In this document: in pieces, positions 11,089 to 22,897 of the stretch
How positions within the stretch are numbered: the stretch's first letter is position 1
Layout of the letters: each line of letters starts with the position of its first letter
Source: Lolium rigidum
Taxonomy: Eukaryota > Streptophyta > Magnoliopsida > Poales > Poaceae
DNA length: 64,000 nt
Reading direction: 5' to 3'
NCBI RefSeq assembly: GCF_022539505.1
Contig: NC_061510.1
Coordinates: forward strand, 95,000,292 to 95,064,291
Made by a program: the position numbers and the translations under genes
Notes under the pieces: model-generated
Seen by the model: the letters and a program-made list of their open reading frames with translations, nothing else
What the model was told of the DNA's origin: nothing
Database searches by the model: none

Positions 11089-12787
11089 TGATACGTCTCT
11101 GACGTATCGATAATTTCTTGTGTTCCATGCCACATTATTGATGATATCTACATGTTTTATGCACACTTTATGTCATATTCGTGCATTTTCTGGAACTAAC
11201 CTATTAACAAGATGCCGAAGTGCCAGTTCTCGTTTTCTCGCTATTTTTGGTTTCGAAATCCTAGTAACGAAATATTCTCGGAATTGGACGAAATCAACGC
11301 CCAGGTTCCTATTTTCACCGGAAGCATCCAGAACACTCGAGAGCCGCCAGAGGGGGGCCCTGTGGGCCCCAGACGATAGGGTGGCGCGGCATGGGCCCTG
11401 GCCGCGCCCCCCTATGGTGTCGCCGCCTCGTCGCCCCTCCGACTCCGCCTCTTCGCCTATATAAAGGTCCCAGACCTAAAACCTCGATACGAAAAACAAC
11501 GATGCGAGAAACCTTCCGCGAGCCGCCGCCATCGCGAAGCCAAGATCCGGGGGACAGGAGTCTCGTTCCGGCACGCCGCCGGGCGGGGAAGTGCCCCGGA
11601 AGGCTTCTCCATCGACACCACCGCCATCTTCATCAACGCTGTTGTCTCCCATGAGGAGGGAGTAGTTCTCCATCGAGGCTCGGGGCTGTACCGGTAGCTA
11701 TGTGGTCCATCTCTCTCCTATGTACTTCAATACAATAATCTCATGAGCTGCCTTACATGATTGAGATTCATATGATGATGCTTGTAATCTAGATGTCATT
11801 ATGCTAGTCAAGTGAGTTTTACTTATGTGATCTCCGGAGACTCCTTGTCCCACGTGTGTAAAGGTGACAGTGTGTGCACCGTGTGGGTCTCTTAGGCTAT
11901 ATTTCACAGAATACTTATTCACTGTTATGAATGGTAGTGAGGTGCTTATTTATATCTCTTTATGATTGCAATGTGTTTTGTATCACAATTTATCCATGTG
12001 CTACTCTAGTGATGTTATTAAAGTAGTTTTATTCCTCCTGCACGGTGTAATGGTGACAGTGTGTGCATCCGTGTTAAGTACTTGGCGTATGCTATGATCA
12101 TGATCTCTTGTAGATTGTGAAGTTAACTATTGCTATGATAGTATTGATGTGATCTATTCCTCCTACATAGTGTGAAGGTGACAGTGTGCATGCTGTGTTA
12201 GTACTTGGTTTAGTCGTGTTGATCTTTCATGCACTCTAAGGTTATTTAAATATGAACATTGAATTGTGGAGCTTGTTAACTCCGGCATTGAGGGTTCGTG
12301 TAATCCTACGCAATGTGTTCATCATCCAACAAGAGAGTGTAGAGTATGCATTTATCTATTCTGTTATGTGATCAAAGTTGAGAGTGTCCACTAGTGAAAG
12401 TCTATTCCCTAGGCCTTGTTCCTAAATACTGCTATCGCTGCTTGTTTACTGTTTTACTACGTTACTACTGCTACCATATTACCACCATCAACTACATGCC
12501 AGCAACCTATTTTCTGGCACCGTTGCTACTGCTCATACTTATTTATACCACCTGTATTTCACTATCTCTTCGCCGAACTAGTGCACCTATTAGGTGTGTT
12601 GGGGACACAAGAGACTTCTTGCTTTGTGGTTGCAGGGGTTGCTTGAGAGGGATACCTTTGACCTCTTCCTCCCTGAGTTCGATAAACCTTGGGTGATCCA
12701 CTTAAGGGAAACTTGCTGCTGTTATACAAACCTCTGCTCTTGGAGGCCCAACACTGTCTACAAGAATAGAAGCTCCCGTAGACATCA
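11089..12787 (+). repeat. E2 5' LTR (1699 bp)
   Basis: Starts TGATACGTCTCTGACGTATC and ends GTAGACATCA. The TATA box CTATATAAAGG is at 11458-11468, preceded by a GC-rich promoter-like stretch. The lower half (12240-12420) is the part most conserved among all family-A LTRs in the window. Confidence 0.95.
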
Positions 12788-12797
12788 AGCTATTTTC

Positions 12798-12813
12798 TGG
12801 CGCCGTTGCCGGG
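12798..12813 (+). promoter_or_regulatory. E2 primer-binding site (tRNA-Asp)
   Basis: TGGCGCCGTTGCCGGG, complementary to the 3' end of tRNA-Asp, 10 bases after the LTR. One G of the usual GGGG is missing. A degenerate second copy (CTATTTTCGCCGTTG) lies about 60 bases downstream. Confidence 0.88.
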
Positions 12814-12947
12814 AAGGAAAGGTAAAAGGTACTCACACTCCGGATCTCGGCTACTAAGCTATTTTCGCCGTTGTAAGTACTCGAAGCTATTTCCTTTAGA
12901 TCCTGCAATTGCATCTTTTTGTTTCTTGTTTACACTAGTTTGGCATA

Positions 12948-13676
12948 ATGGACAACAATGAGCTTCTTATTCTATTTCCTGATTTAAGACATGGATGGTT
13001 TGATGCGAAAATTAAAAAACCCATGGAACATATTAGTATGAACACTTTGAATACCATTGTTGGTAATGATATGGAAAATTCTAAGCTTGGGGAAGCTGGC
13101 TTTGATGAGCATGATATTTTTAGTCCCCCAAGCATTGAGGAGAAAATTTACTTTGATGATACTTTGCCTGCTATTTATGATGATTCTAATGATATTGGTC
13201 TTTTAGTACCGCCTGTTATGGAGGATAAATTTGATTATGATTACAATATGCCTCCTATATTTGATGATGAGAATAATAATGATAGCTACTTTGTTGAATT
13301 TACTCCCACTACAACTAATAAAATTGATTATGCTTATGTTGGGAGTAGTAATTATTTTATGCATGAGACTCATGATAAGAATGCTTCATGTGATAGTTAT
13401 ATTGTTGAGTTTGCTCATGTTGCTACTGAAAGTTATTATGAGAGAGGAAAATATGGTTGTAGAAATTTTCATGTTACTAAAATGCCTCTCTATGTGCTGA
13501 AATTTTTGAAGCTACACTTGTTGTATCTTCCTATGCTTGTTACTTTGCTCTTCACGAACTTGTTTATTTACAAGATTTCTATGCATAGGAAGCATGTTAG
13601 ACTTAAATTTGTTTTGAATTTGCCTCGTGATGCTCTCTTTTGCTTCAACTACTATTTCTTTCGAGTGCATCATTAA
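12948..13676 (+). CDS. Family-A retrotransposon ORF of unknown function (242 aa)
   Basis: Homologous over its whole length to the frames in E1 and E3, from the shared start MDNNELLILFPDL to the shared hydrophobic C-terminal third. Relative to E1 it has a short deletion near residue 27 (the stretch after KKPME) and a few single-residue changes, all in frame. The acidic middle (FDDTLPAIYDDSND) and the DSYFVEF/DSYIVEF pair are kept. Function unknown; no gag zinc knuckle or enzyme motif is visible. Confidence 0.72.
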   Translation: MDNNELLILFPDLRHGWFDAKIKKPMEHISMNTLNTIVGNDMENSKLGEAGFDEHDIFSPPSIEEKIYFDDTLPAIYDDSNDIGLLVPPVMEDKFDYDYNMPPIFDDENNNDSYFVEFTPTTTNKIDYAYVGSSNYFMHETHDKNASCDSYIVEFAHVATESYYERGKYGCRNFHVTKMPLYVLKFLKLHLLYLPMLVTLLFTNLFIYKISMHRKHVRLKFVLNLPRDALFCFNYYFFRVHH

Positions 13677-16207
13677 AACTGCTGAGCCCATCATAATGGC
13701 TATAAAGAAAGCACTTCTTGGGAGATAACCCATGTGTTTATTTTGCTACAGTAATTTTATTTTGTATTTATGTCTTGGAAGTTTTTACTACTGTAGCAAC
13801 CTCTCCTTATCTTAGTTTTGTTGCATTGTTGTGCCAAGTAAAGTCTTTGATAGTAAGGTTCATACTAGATTTGGATTACTGCGCAGAAACAGATTTCTTG
13901 CTGTCACGAATCTGGGCCTAATTCTCTGTAGGTAACTCAGAAAATTATGCCAATTTACGTGAGTGATCCTCAGATATGTACGCAACTTTCATTCAATTTG
14001 AGCATTGTCATCTGAGCAAGTCTGGTGCCATTTTAAAATTCGTCTTTACGGACTATTCTGTTTGACAGATTCTGCCTTTTATTTTGCATTGCTTCTTTCG
14101 CTGTGTTGGGTGGATTTCTTTGTTCCATTACCTTCCAGTAGCTTTGAGAAATGTCCAGAAGTGTTAATAATGATTGTGTCACCTCTGAACATGTGAGTTT
14201 TTGATTATGCACTAACCCTCTAATGAGTTTGCTTTGAGTTTGGTGTGGAGGAAGTTTTCAAGGGTCAAGAGAGGAGGATGATATACTATGATCAAGAAGA
14301 CTGAAGAGTCTAAGCTTGGGGATGCCCCCGTGGTTCATCCCTGCATATTTCAAGAAGACTCAAGCATCTAAGCTTGGGGATGCCCAAGGCATCCCCTTCT
14401 TCATCGACAACTTATCAGGTTCCTTCTCTTGAAAATATATTTTTATTCGGTCACATCTTATGTACTTTACTTGGAGCGTCTGTGTGCTTTTGTTTTTTGT
14501 TTTTGTTTGAATAAATGCTTGTGTGGGAGAGAGACACGCTCTGCTGGTTCATATGAACACATGTGTTCTTAGCTCATAGTATTCATGGCGAAGGTTTAAT
14601 TTTTCTTTGTTAAATTGTTATATGGTTGGAATCGGGAAATGCTACATGTAGTAATTGATAAAATGTCTTGGATAATGTGATACTTGGCAATTGTTGTGCT
14701 CATGTTTAAGCTCTTGCATCATATACTTTCCACCTATTAATGAAGAAACACTTAGAGCTTGCTAATTTGGTTTGCATATTTGGTCTCTCTAAAGTCTAGA
14801 TAATTTCTAGTATTGAGTTTGAACAACAAGGAAGACGGTGTAGAGTCTTATAATGTTTACAATATGTCTTTTATGTGAGTTTTGCTGCACCGGTTCATCC
14901 TTGTGTTTGTTTCAAATAACTTTGCTAGCCTAAACCTTGTATCGAGAGGGAATACTTCTTATGCATCCAAAATCCTTGAGCCAACCACTATGCCATTTGT
15001 GTCCACCATACCTACCTACTACATGGTATTTCTCCGCCATTCCAAAGTAAATTGCTTGAAGTGCTACCTTTAAATTTCTATCCTCTACCTTTACAATATA
15101 TAGCTCATGGGACAAATAGCTTAAAAACTATTGTGGTATTGAATATGTACTTATGCATTTTATTTTTTATAAGTTGCTTGTTGTGCGATAACCATGTTCC
15201 TGGGGACGCCATCAACTACTCTTTGTTGAAAATCATGTGAGTTGCTATGCATGTTCGTCTTGTCTGAAGTAAGGGCGATCTACCACTTTATGGTTAGAGC
15301 GTGCATATTGTTAGAGAAGAGCATTGGGCAGCTAACTAAAGCCATGATCCATGGTGGAAGTTTCAGTTTTGGACATATATCCTCAATCTCATATGAGAAA
15401 ATTAATTGTTGCTACACGCTTATGCATAAAAGAGGAGTCCATTATCTGTTGTCTATGTTGTCCCGGTATGGATGTCTAAGTTGAGAATAATCAATAGCGA
15501 GAAATCCAATGCGAGCTTTCTCCTTAGACCTTTGTACAAGCGGCATAGAGGTACCCCTTTGTGACACTTGGTTAAAACATGTGCATTGCGATAATCCCGG
15601 TAGTCCAAGCTAATTAGGACAAGGTGCGGGCACTATTAGTATACTATGCATGAGGCTTGCAACTTGTAGGATATAATTTACATGATACATATGCTTTATT
15701 ACTACCGTTGACAAAATTGTTTCTTGCTTTCAAAACCAAAGCTCTAGCACAAATATAGCAATCAATGCTTCCCTCTGCGAAGGGCCATTCTTTTACTTTT
15801 GTGTTGAGTCAGTTTACCCATTTCTCTCTATCTTAGAAGCAAACACTTGTGATTAACTGTGCATTGATTCTTACATACTTGCATATTATACTTGTTATAT
15901 TGCTTTGCATTGACAATTATCCATGAGATATACATGTTACAAGTTGAAATCAACCGCTGAAACTTAATCTTCTTTTGTGTTGTTTCAATGTCTTTACTTT
16001 AAATTATTACTTTATGAGTTAACTCTTATGCAAGACTTATTGATGCCTGTCTTGAAAGTGCTATTCATGAAAAGTCATTGCTTTATGATTCAGTTGTTTA
16101 CTGATGTCGTTACCATTGTTTTGATCGCTGCATTCATTGCATATGTTTACAATATGATCAAGTTTATGATGGCATGTCACTCCGAAATTATCTTTGTTAT
16201 CGTTTAC
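13677..16207 (+). other. E2 internal non-coding region
   Basis: Corresponds to 1255-3790 of E1 in reverse. It contains AAGCTTGGGGATGC-like motifs near 14312 and 14371 and the inverted repeat GGGGATGCC-CAA-GGCATCCCC (about 14376-14396). No gene seen. Confidence 0.8.
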
Positions 16208-16242
16208 CTGCTCGGGACGAGCAGAACTAAGCTTGGGGATGC
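16208..16242 (+). promoter_or_regulatory. E2 hairpin and polypurine tract
   Basis: Perfect 7-base hairpin CTGCTCG-GGA-CGAGCAG (16208-16224), then TAAGCTTGGGGATGC up to the LTR. The first T of the usual TGATACG is missing here. Confidence 0.8.
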
Positions 16243-17944
16243 GATACGTCTCCGACGTATCGATAATTTCTTGTGTTCCATGCCACATTATTGATGATAT
16301 CTACATGTTTTATGCACACTTTATGTCATATTCGTGCATTTTCCGGAACTAACCTATTAACAAGATGCCGAAGTGCCGGTTCCTGTTTTCTACGCTGTTT
16401 TTGGTTTCGAAATCCTAGTAACGAAATATTCTCGGAATTGGACGAAATCAACGCCCAGGTTCCTATTTTCACCGGAAGCATCCAGAACACCCGAGAGCCG
16501 CCAGAGGGGGGCCCTGTGGGCCCCAGACGACAGGGTGGCGCGGCCTGGGCCCTAGCCGCGCCCCCCTATGGTGTCGCCGCCTCGTCGCCCCTCCGACTCC
16601 GCCTCTTCGCCTATATAAAAGTCCCAGACCTAAAACCTCGATACGAAAAAGCCACGGTACGAGAAACCTTCCAGAGCCGCCGCCATCGCGAAGCCAAGAT
16701 CCGGGGGACAGGAGTCTCTCGTTTCGGCACGCCGCCGGGCGGGAAGTGCCCCCGGAAGGCTTCTCCATCGACACCACCGCCATCTTCATCAACGCTGATG
16801 TCTCCCATGAGGAGGGAGTAGTTCTCCATCGAGGCTCGGGGCCGTACCGGTAGCTATGTGGTTCATCTCTCTCCTATGTACTTCAATACAATAATCTCAT
16901 GAGCTGCCTTACATGATTGAGATTCATATGATGATGCTTGTAATCTAGATGTCATTATGCTAGTCAAGTGAGTTTTACTTATGTGATCTCCTGGAGACTC
17001 CTTGTCCCACGTGTGTAAAGGTGACGAGTGTGTGCACCGTGTGGGTCTCTTAGGCTATATTTCACGAATACTTATTCACCGTTATGAATGGCATAGTGAG
17101 GTGCTTATTTATATCTCTTTATGATTGCAATGTGTTTTGTATCACAATTTATCCATGTGCTACTCTAGTGATGTTATTAAAGTAGTTTTATTCCTCCTGC
17201 ACGGTGTAATGAGACAGTGTGTGCATCCGTGTTAAGTACTTGGCGTATGCTATGATCATGATCTCTTGTAGATTGTGAAGTTAACTATTGCTATGATAGT
17301 ATTGATGTGATCTATTCCTCCTACATAGTGTGAAGGTGACAGTGTGCATGCTCTGTTAGTACTTGGTTTAGTCGTGTTGATCTTTCATGCACTCTAAGGT
17401 TATTTAAATATGAACATTGAATTGTGGAGCTTGTTAACTCCGGCATTGAGGGTTCGTGTAATCCTACGCAATGTGTTCATCATCCAACAAGAGAGTGTAG
17501 AGTATGCATTTATCTATTCGTTATGTGATCAAAGTTGAGAGTGTCCACTAGTGAAAGTCTATTCCCTAGGCCTTGTTCCTAAATATCGCTATCGCTGCTT
17601 GTTTACTGTTTCTATTGCGTTACTACGCTACCATATTACCACCATCAACTACACGCCGACAAGCTATTTTTCGGCACCGTTGCTACTCGCTCATACTTAT
17701 TTATACCACCTGTATTTCACTATCTCTTCGCCGAACTAGTGCACCTATTAGGTGTGTTGGGGACACAAGAGACTTCTTGCTTTGTGGTTGCGGGGTTGCT
17801 TGAGAGGGATATCTTTGACCTCTTCCTCCCTGAGTTCGATAAACCTTGGGTGATCCACTTAAGGGAAACTTGCTGCTGTTCTACAAACCTCTGCTCTTGG
17901 AGGCCCAACATTGTCTACAAGAATAGAAGCTCCCGTAGACATCA
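16243..17944 (+). repeat. E2 3' LTR (about 1702 bp)
   Basis: Matches 11089-12787 end to end. Most differences lie at CAG/CTG positions, for example GTGACAGTG (about 11868) versus GTGACGAGTG (about 17022), and ATTCTGTTATG (about 12358) versus ATTCGTTATG (about 17517). Confidence 0.93.
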
Positions 17945-17949
17945 CATGA
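17945..17949. repeat. E2 target-site duplication, right copy (CATGA)
   Basis: Identical to 11084-11088. The family-B LTR resumes immediately after it. Confidence 0.95.
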
Positions 17950-18539
17950 CCAATCTCATCCAATCCCTACCATCCCCTTCGGCCTACAGCGGGGGAATTA
18001 CTCACACATGGATGGGGGAAACATGGCTGGTCGATGGAGAGGCGTTGGCGGTGATGATGGCGATGATCTCCTCCACTTCCCCGTCCCGGCAGAGTGCCAG
18101 AACAGAGACTTCTGGCTCCCGAGACGGAGTTTCGCGATGTGGCGGCGTTCTGGAGGGTTTCTGGCGACTTCGACTTCTCTCCGTGCGTTTTTAGGTCGAT
18201 ACCAATAAGTAGTCCGAAGGAGGGCGTCGGAGGCCGGCCGAGGGGGCCACACCATAGGGCCGCGCGGGCCCCCCCTAGGCCGCGCCGCCTTATGGTGTGG
18301 GGCCCTCGGGCCTCCACTTGATTTGTCCTTCTGGCTTCGTCAGTATTCGGGAAAATAGGGCCTTCCGTCAAAATCTCGAGGTTTTTCCCGAAAGTTGGAT
18401 TTCCGCACAAAAACGAGACACCGTAACGATTCCGCTCGAAAACAGCGTTAGTCCGTGTTAGTTGCATCCAAAATACACAAATTAGAGGCAAAACAATAGC
18501 AAAAGTGTTCGGGAAAGTAGATACGTTTTGGACGTATCA

Positions 18540-18818
18540 ACTCCCCCCAAGCTTAGCTTATTGCTTGTCCTCAAGCAATTCAGTTAACAACTGAGCGATA
18601 AAAGAACTTTCACAAACACATTTGCTCATATGATGTATATATTCTCATGATATGGCTAATACTTAAGCAGTTCATAATAAGATACATGGAAATAAGATCA
18701 TCTAACAGCTATGTCAATCATGAAGAGGTACCAACAATTAATAATAAGCATCATGAATCATGTATATAAGCAGGATTGCAATGTTCATAAAAGAGTATGA
18801 TAGAGTGGTATCTCGCTT
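18540..18818 (-). mobile_element. Family-B element, 3' end of internal region with polypurine tract
   Basis: On the minus strand a purine-rich tract (AAGCTTGGGGGGAGT) abuts the LTR at 18539. It is preceded by AT-rich non-coding DNA containing TGAGGACAAGCAATAAGC, a sequence often seen before this tract in Triticeae Gypsy elements. It is cut at 18818 by the CACTA terminus. The rest of the element is not identified in the window. Confidence 0.75.
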
Positions 18819-20059
18819 CACTACAAGAAAAGTTCTGATAGACAACGTCTCAAAATCGTCCGCTAAGGGGTATTTTTCGTCGCCTATGGGCCTAACCCGA
18901 CGATATGGGTTCCGTTGTGGAAACTGCGTCACGCAAAGTCCAACGACGTTTTTTCGGTCCGTCGCGCTTGGGCGCCCTTCCGCCACGGAAAATCGGACCG
19001 TTGCGCAAGTGTTTCCGGGAGCCCGTTGATCGCCGACGTCATGCAAGCCGACACGTGGCGTACGCGCGTTAGCGCGGCTAACGGCGTTAACCGGCCGAAA
19101 CCCCGTGGTAGATGGTAGGCCCACACGAGGCTCGCCACGTCTTAAGCGGGCCGGGCCACGCGACATAGTTTGACCGGTCAACTATATAGCCGGGCTGGTC
19201 CATTAGTTACGTGGGCCGGGCCTAACCTCTAAGGTTGATCTGGTCAAAACTTAAATGGGCCGGCCCATTTAACATGTGGGGTCCACCTTACAGCCTACCG
19301 GGCCGGCCCAAGAAGCAAGTGGGCCGGGCCGAAACACAGGTGGGTCCCACTTTCCTGTTAAAGGGTCGGCCCATTTAGTGTGTGGGGTCCACCGTGTAGC
19401 AAGTGGGCCGGGCCAAAAACACAAGTGGGTCCCACTTTCCAGTTAAAGGGTCGGCCCATTTAGTATGTGGGGTCCACCATATAGCAAGTGGGCCGGCCCA
19501 ACAAAATAGTGGGCGGGCCAAAAACACAGTGGGTCCCACTTTCCGTTAAAGGGCCGGCCCATTTGGTGTGTGGGGTCCACCATATAGCAAGTGGGCCGGC
19601 CCAACAAGATAGTGGGCCGGGCCAAAAGCACGTGTGGGTCCCACCTTCCTGTTAAAAGGCCGGCCCATTTAGTATGTGGGGTCCACCATATAGCAAGTGG
19701 GCCGGCCCAACAAGATAGTGGGCCGGGCCAAAAACACATGTGGGTCCCACCTTCCTGTTAAAGGGCCGGCCCATTTAGTATGTGGGGTCCACCATATAGC
19801 AAGTGGGCCGGCCCAACAAGATAGTGGGTCGGGCCAAAAACACATGTGGGTCCCACCTTCCTGTTAAAGGGCCGGCCCATTTACCATGTGGGACCACCAT
19901 ATAGCAAATGGGCTGGCCCAACAAGATAGTGGGCCGGCCCAATAAGAATGTGGATCCCACTATCGTGTAACCGGGCCGGCCTACTAAAGAAGTGGGCCGG
20001 CCCAAAATGAAAGTGGGTCCCACACTACTGTAAGTGGGCTGGCCCAGTCTGTTGTAGTG
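18819..20059 (+). mobile_element. CACTA-type terminus with subterminal tandem array
   Basis: CACTACAAGAAAAG at 18819 is the canonical CACTA terminal repeat and sits exactly at a break in family-B sequence. It is followed by about 380 unique bases and a tandem array (19200-20040), typical of CACTA subterminal repeats. The possible other end, TTGTAGTG at 20052-20059, is an inverted match to CACTACAA only; the flanking 3-mers (CTT left, CCC right) do not match. The element may be a small non-autonomous copy, or the left end of a larger one that includes the gene at 20354-20913. Confidence 0.65.
19200..20040. repeat. Tandem array of a roughly 106-base unit, about 7 copies
   Basis: The anchor TGTGGGGTCCACC recurs near 19276, 19380, 19465, 19569, 19675, 19781 and 19888, mostly 105-107 bases apart with one unit shortened to about 83. 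Each unit holds the palindrome GGGCCGGCCC or GGGCCGGGCC and the motif GTGGGTCCCAC. No credible gene; open frames here arise from the repeat. Confidence 0.9.
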
Positions 20060-20353
20060 CCCTACTTGTTTGACTACTCAACATGCATTAAATTTCATGA
20101 GCCTAAAATCTGGTATCAATGATACACACAATTACATACACAAATAAAACAAGTAGGAAAATTACAAGGCAATTCATGTGCCCAAATAAAAAAATTACAT
20201 AGAATCATTGAGGACTTCTATTAGCATCATGAATAACACGTTGACATTTGGCAATCGCCTTGATTGAATCTTGTGTACTCTTTGTCAACATATCAGCTAC
20301 GTATCTTAAAGCAACAATACCATGTCTTTTATAAAGTACAGACCTTGAGATAT

Positions 20354-20913
20354 TTACTCGTTTGATGAAAGCAATGGTCTAGGTTGACGACTATGAGAAG
20401 ATGCATCAGAAGAAATATCAGAAGTTTTTGTGGGCCTCACTTCTAATGAAGATTGCTTCATCACAATTGCATTCTGATAATAATGCAAAAAGAGTTAAAC
20501 GATGAACTATGCAAACATTTATTATGCAATGTAGATATAAGATAATAACAAGTTGCATAAATAAGACAATGTATGGAACTTGTACTAAGCACAAACTTAC
20601 ATCATAATGTTGCACAAGGTCGCTACAGATCCTTTTTTGGCGACTATCTTCTAATGATGACTGCTTCATTAAAACTGCATTCTGGTAACATTGCAAACAT
20701 AGTTACAACAATTAACTATTCAAACATGTATTACGCAATGTAGAGATCAGATAACAACATGTAGCAGAAATAAGCACACGATAAGATAAGATGCATGTAC
20801 TAAGCACATACCGGCTCGCTCGCAGTCCTTCTCTTGCGTGCACTAGTCGTGGTCAACATGCCTGTCATTTTAGGTTCAGCCATCAAGTGAAATGCTAATC
20901 CTCCTCGCTCCAT
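20354..20913 (-). CDS. Predicted three-exon gene, 100 aa, with a duplicated exon start; function unknown
   Basis: Not recognised. Minus-strand exons 20812-20913 (34 codons, MERGGLAFHLMAEPKMTGML...), 20601-20681 (27 codons) and 20354-20473 (39 codons plus TAA) join in phase 0 at GT...AG sites (CG/GTATGTG, TACCAG/AATG, GAT/GTAAGT, ATCAG/AATG). Exons 2 and 3 begin with nearly the same peptide, NAVLMKQSSLED and NAIVMKQSSLEV, pointing to exon duplication. A basic stretch (SARKRR) near residue 28 could be nuclear-targeting. The next-door CACTA terminus suggests it may belong to that transposon. The model rests on clean splice sites and the repeat, not on homology. Confidence 0.45.
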
Positions 20914-21813
20914 TGTCCTTAATCTCGTGTTTAGATATCACATTTAAGACCAAGTCAGCTCGGTTTCAAATAACAAAAAACTTGAGCTGCCAAATGAATA
21001 AGCCAATATTTACCGGATATCGATTAAAACCAACTAGATGTTGCTTTGCATGAGATAAGAATTTCAGACATTCAGATTTAGAGTAGGGTAATGCCAAGGT
21101 TTTCCACATAAAGTAAACCGGCATTAAGAATGACCAAATGTCGGGTTCAAATCACCTTCGCAGTTTCTCCAAGACAAGCATATCAAATAGGCGAAACATA
21201 GTAAAGCATGAATGGCATTGCTATGGCAGGGTTCCAAGTGTTAATCTCTTGCATAAGGAACAATGCATATAGGTTATAGATAATAACGGAAGTAAGCCGC
21301 CAAAATTACCAACCAAGAACTCGGATTCCAACCTTCCCTAGCGTCCCCGCTGTTAATGTTGGATGTTCTAATAAGTGGTTCGCATGATCAATCCCTAGGA
21401 AAAATAACATTGACAAGTCGGTCTATGATAATACAAAGACCGGACATGCACGCAGCAATAACTATATAAGCTAAAGACGAGGTATAATAGAAAGCAGATT
21501 GGAAATGCACATAGCATGATTATAAAAGCTGTGTGAGAATAGCGAGACACGAGAAAACAGACTAGCGGCTAGCGGTGAGCTAATGACGTGGTATAAGAAC
21601 AAGCAGATTGGAAATGCCCATAGCATGACTATAAAAGCAGTGCGACAATAGCATGCAGTACAAAAATAGTTGGCAGCAAATGAATGGGTATAAGGCTATA
21701 AATATGTGGATTGTCGTCGTGGTGAACGAGCAGATGCCATAGGATGGCTTAAGTTGGGGCCGAATGGACGTATGGACGAATGGGTTTGCGATTAGATGGG
21801 AAGAACTTCCGGA
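20914..21813. other. Unassigned AT-rich stretch with a 110-base duplication
   Basis: No gene recognised. A segment containing GCAGATTGGAAATGC and ATAAAAGC occurs twice, near 21490-21530 and 21602-21640 (about 110 bases apart, imperfect). Confidence 0.5.
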
Positions 21814-22413
21814 TGCTTTCCTCAAGAACACAACCAAAGGCCGGTATACAAGAAGAGAGACAAGAGGAAGAACTCTTTACTAGATCGCTTGCTTCATTAA
21901 ACTCAACATGGTTACAAGCTCACGTACAATGATCTCTCTGTGGTCTTGCTATCGATCGCGCCCGTAGGAGGCGTACTCCCTCTCCTTATATAGGGGAGAG
22001 GGTGGCTTACACTGGAAGGAACCCTAATGGCATCTTTGACTAGACAAACTACTTTACAAAGCTACTTTAATCATAGATGACACCGGAGTCCTCTTTAATC
22101 AGGAGCGCTGACGTCCTCCGGCTTCTTTGACCGTCACTCTTCTCTTTATCGTCAGCCCTTCGTCAAAAGTTACTTTGCTTAGCTCATCCTTGTCCTCTAG
22201 CTCCAGAGAGAATCTTTGACCAGTCCTGCCGACAGGCTCTCCTTTCCGGTATCTTCTTTACCGGGTTCCGGCATACCCCCTTGGGGATACCGGCCTAGCT
22301 CGCTTTCCCAAATTCCTACCAGGCTTCCGGCAAGAACATTAAACCGGTATCTCGATGGCTCAAACCATCCGGTTTGGCATGCCTTTGGCATACCGGGGGT
22401 CATCCCCCCAACA
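21814..22413 (-). repeat. 3' LTR of a second Gypsy element (probable Tat lineage), about 600 bp
   Basis: On the minus strand a purine-rich tract (GCTTCGGGGACTAA) is followed at 22413 by TGTTGGGGGGATGACCCCCG, a typical LTR opening with its own inverted repeat. A TATA box (CCTATATAAGG) lies at 21984-21994 and a leader-like U5 follows. The far end is uncertain; I place it at the CA before TCCGG (21814). The 5' LTR is not in the window, so no duplication can be tested. Assignment to Tat rests on the antisense gene lying upstream of this LTR. Confidence 0.6.
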
Positions 22414-22888
22414 TTAGTCCCCGAAGCTGGTATAGTCTGGCGGATCCTATCCAACAGACCATGCCAGGTTCTTATGTCTTTGGATACCGGTTTGATCCAT
22501 CCGTCTTTAAGCTCTGGTCCGGCATCTTTGCCCGGATCTTCATTATCTTTTCCTTGCAAGTCATTCCCCGGTATCTTGCCTTCCGGTATCTTAATCATTT
22601 AACACTTCCTCGGCGAAGTCGAGAATATCTCGGGCCCCGCGCCTGACAGAGACATGCGCACTGTGACTGACGCGCCAGTGTCAGGGGTCACTTCTCTTCG
22701 ACTCCCGCGCGCTCATTTAATGCGTCGCAGCTGATCCCACTGCCTCTTCGGGATCCCCTGTGCGCCTACGTGTGGCTCCGTATTTTTTGCGTGTATTCCC
22801 TCGCCACGTGGCGGCCCAAGGTGCGAACCGCCGCAGGCCGCGAGGCGAACCGCCACGGCCCAGCGGTTTTCAGCCCACTCCCCTTCTT
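22414..22888. other. Spacer between 3' LTR and antisense gene
   Basis: Rich in CCGG/ACCGG motifs (GGTACC-like words recur). No gene. Minus-strand frames here are not supported. Confidence 0.5.
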
Positions 22889-22897
22889 CTTTATAAG
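22889..22897 (+). promoter_or_regulatory. TATA-like box of the antisense gene
   Basis: CTTTATAAG, about 480 bases before the first ATG (23370), with a GC-rich leader between. Its position suggests the gene has a promoter of its own rather than using the LTR. Confidence 0.45.

Larger units (their letters stand above)
11089..17944 (+). mobile_element. E2: complete non-autonomous Gypsy-type element, family A (6856 bp)
   Basis: Both LTRs are present (11089-12787 and 16243-17944), bounded by the 5-base duplication CATGA, so the insertion is whole. Primer site at 12798, one intact ORF (12948-13676), polypurine tract before 16243. No protease, reverse transcriptase or integrase. It sits inside the family-B LTR and is therefore younger than that element. 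Confidence 0.95.
10280..18539 (-). repeat. Family-B Gypsy 3' LTR, interrupted by E2
   Basis: On the minus strand the LTR opens TGATACGTCCAAAACGTATC at 18539 and closes TACTTGTGGGTCATCA at 10280. About 1.4 kb in total once E2 and one target copy are removed. It matches the family-B LTR at 61209-62583 along its length. A polypurine tract lies just beyond 18539, so this is a 3' LTR. The 5-mer at the CACTA junction is CTCAT (10275-10279); its partner is not in the window. Confidence 0.85.

Noticed and set aside
19443..20023. Open frames across the 106-base array
   Set aside because: The translated repeats simply follow the DNA repeat.
20418..20696. Single 92-codon minus-strand frame
   Set aside because: It reads through a clear intron (GTAAGT to ATCAG) and out of the frame of exon 3; the spliced model explains the sequence better.
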